Shown one piece after another: positions 63,270 to 64,000 of a stretch of DNA of 64,000 nt. The notes below the pieces were generated by a model. It was not told the DNA's origin. It saw only the letters and a program-made list of their open reading frames with translations, and searched no databases. Source of the stretch: Dyadobacter jejuensis (GTDB lineage Bacteria > Bacteroidota > Bacteroidia > Cytophagales > Spirosomataceae); assembly GCF_003149085.1 (NCBI RefSeq), contig NZ_QGDT01000002.1:627508-691507 (forward strand), written 5' to 3'. The stretch's first letter is position 1; every line of letters begins with the position of its first letter. The position numbers and the translations under genes were made by a program.

Positions 63270-64000
63270 ATGAAAAAAGAGCTACTTACACAGGAAAACC
63301 TGTACGGCCTTATGAGAATATCATTTCTTCAGGTATGTATAGCGGTATTATTTGCCTCTGCATCGCTTGCGCACAAGGCAGATGCGCAAGAATTGCTGAA
63401 TAAGAGAATCAGCTTTAAGGTTCAAAATCAACATTTGGTTGAAATACTTAATATCCTCGAGAAACAAGCCGATGTTAAGTTTACCTACCGACCTAAGTTG
63501 ATACCGACTAGTAAAAAGATCACTATGGAAGCGAGTAATGAACCACTTGCCGATATTCTGAACGAATTATTAAGTCCAGTACATATCAAATACAAAGTTT
63601 TTGGGAAGCAAGTAGTATTATCACCTCAAGATACGCCAAAGAACAAAAATGAAACTTTAATTCCAATTGGTAGAGAAGTACAAAGTCCCTTACAAACTGT
63701 AACGGGGAAGGTGGTTTCCTCCAAAGATGGTTCTAGCTTACCGGGTGTTAATGTTTTGCAGAAGGGTACTCAAATAGGTAGTACTACGGACGGAAATGGT
63801 AAATACAGTATCAATGTTACTGGTTCTAATCCGGTGCTGATATTTTCTTATATCGGTTTCAATACACAAGCCGTAGAAATCGGCAATAAGACTAGCCAGG
63901 ACATCACCATGATTGAAAGTGTGGAAACACTCAAGGAAGCCGTCATTACCGCCTACGGTATCAAGCGGGAAAAAAGATCCTTGGGATATTCAGTTGGAAC
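63270..64000 (+). CDS. SusC/RagA-type TonB-dependent receptor, N-terminal part (3' end outside window)
   Basis: Translation from ATG 63270 (MKKELLTQENLYGLM) is open to the window end, 243 codons. A signal peptide ends near KADAQ; then an STN secretin/TonB short domain (FKVQNQHLVEILNILEKQAD to about residue 115), a carboxypeptidase-regulatory domain (VTGKVVSSKDGSSLPGVNVL) and the start of the SusC plug (EAVITAYGIKREKRSLGY). The STN domain means that it can signal to the FecR/ECF pair upstream. It would import a glycan or peptide; the substrate is unknown. Confidence 0.9.
   Translation, partial: MKKELLTQENLYGLMRISFLQVCIAVLFASASLAHKADAQELLNKRISFKVQNQHLVEILNILEKQADVKFTYRPKLIPTSKKITMEASNEPLADILNELLSPVHIKYKVFGKQVVLSPQDTPKNKNETLIPIGREVQSPLQTVTGKVVSSKDGSSLPGVNVLQKGTQIGSTTDGNGKYSINVTGSNPVLIFSYIGFNTQAVEIGNKTSQDITMIESVETLKEAVITAYGIKREKRSLGYSVG

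Overview
The window comes from a member of the phylum Bacteroidota, most likely the Cytophagales; this rests on gene content, and genus or species cannot be set from here. Supporting signs are a type IX secretion (T9SS) C-terminal sorting domain, a FecI-type sigma factor with FecR anti-sigma and a SusC/TonB-dependent receptor carrying an STN domain, PD40/OmpA proteins, many Cys-anchored lipoproteins, weak Shine-Dalgarno sites and TAnnTTTG-type -7 boxes.

Layout. 1-4.8 kb: a secreted lipase followed by two near-duplicate beta-propeller lipoproteins, with an orphan copy of the lipase C-terminus between them. 5-8.5 kb: a small lipoprotein, a kelch protein and an M1 peptidase. 8.8-11.8 kb (minus strand): a compact locus with two double-glycine-leader peptides, two tiny membrane proteins, a GT1-type glycosyltransferase and a small HTH protein; it resembles a bacteriocin/RiPP-like system. 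12.2-14.3 kb: sialidase, thiamine pyrophosphokinase and a small coiled-coil protein. 14.4-25.2 kb (minus strand): a ten-gene sugar/glycoside catabolism run (DUF1080 hydrolase, three TIM-barrel isomerase/epimerases, Gfo/Idh/MocA dehydrogenase, cupin, DUF4432 mutarotase-like protein, alpha/beta hydrolase) ending in an RbsA/RbsC-type ABC transporter without a binding protein.

25.6-38.0 kb is the most unusual part. It is an array of duplicated cassettes: three copies of a 184-aa lipoprotein (family A, DUF6252-like), four copies of a 146-147-aa lipoprotein (family C), several truncated secreted proteins (family D) and broken copies of the start of a 1423-aa multidomain lipase (family B). Only the last B copy is intact. 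Family D matches the N-terminal domain of B without the lipase. The broken B copies carry 1, 3 or 9 units of a 14-bp minisatellite at one site that has none in the intact gene. The layout fits a polymorphic secreted-lipase toxin with lipoprotein immunity proteins and recombining displaced fragments; the first 4.8 kb has the same logic with unrelated lipoproteins. The toxin/immunity role is inferred.

38.2-41.7 kb: a cobalamin riboswitch followed by a BtuF-BtuC-BtuD-like B12 importer. 41.8-46.4 kb: small enzymes, then repeat-rich DNA with REP-like palindromes and an IS3-family transposase relic. 46.4-51.7 kb: an outer-membrane beta-barrel/TSP3 protein and a PD40-OmpA protein. 51.8-56.7 kb: a fused 5-oxoprolinase-type enzyme and an NRAMP-fold transporter that has lost the usual metal-site motifs. 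56.9-58.3 kb: an SDR and its TetR regulator with matching palindromic operators. 58.6-59.4 kb: an IS5-family element with a frameshifted transposase. 59.6-60.7 kb: a membrane acyltransferase. 61.4-64 kb: ECF sigma, FecR and the start of a SusC-type receptor. No rRNA, tRNA or CRISPR array was recognised.
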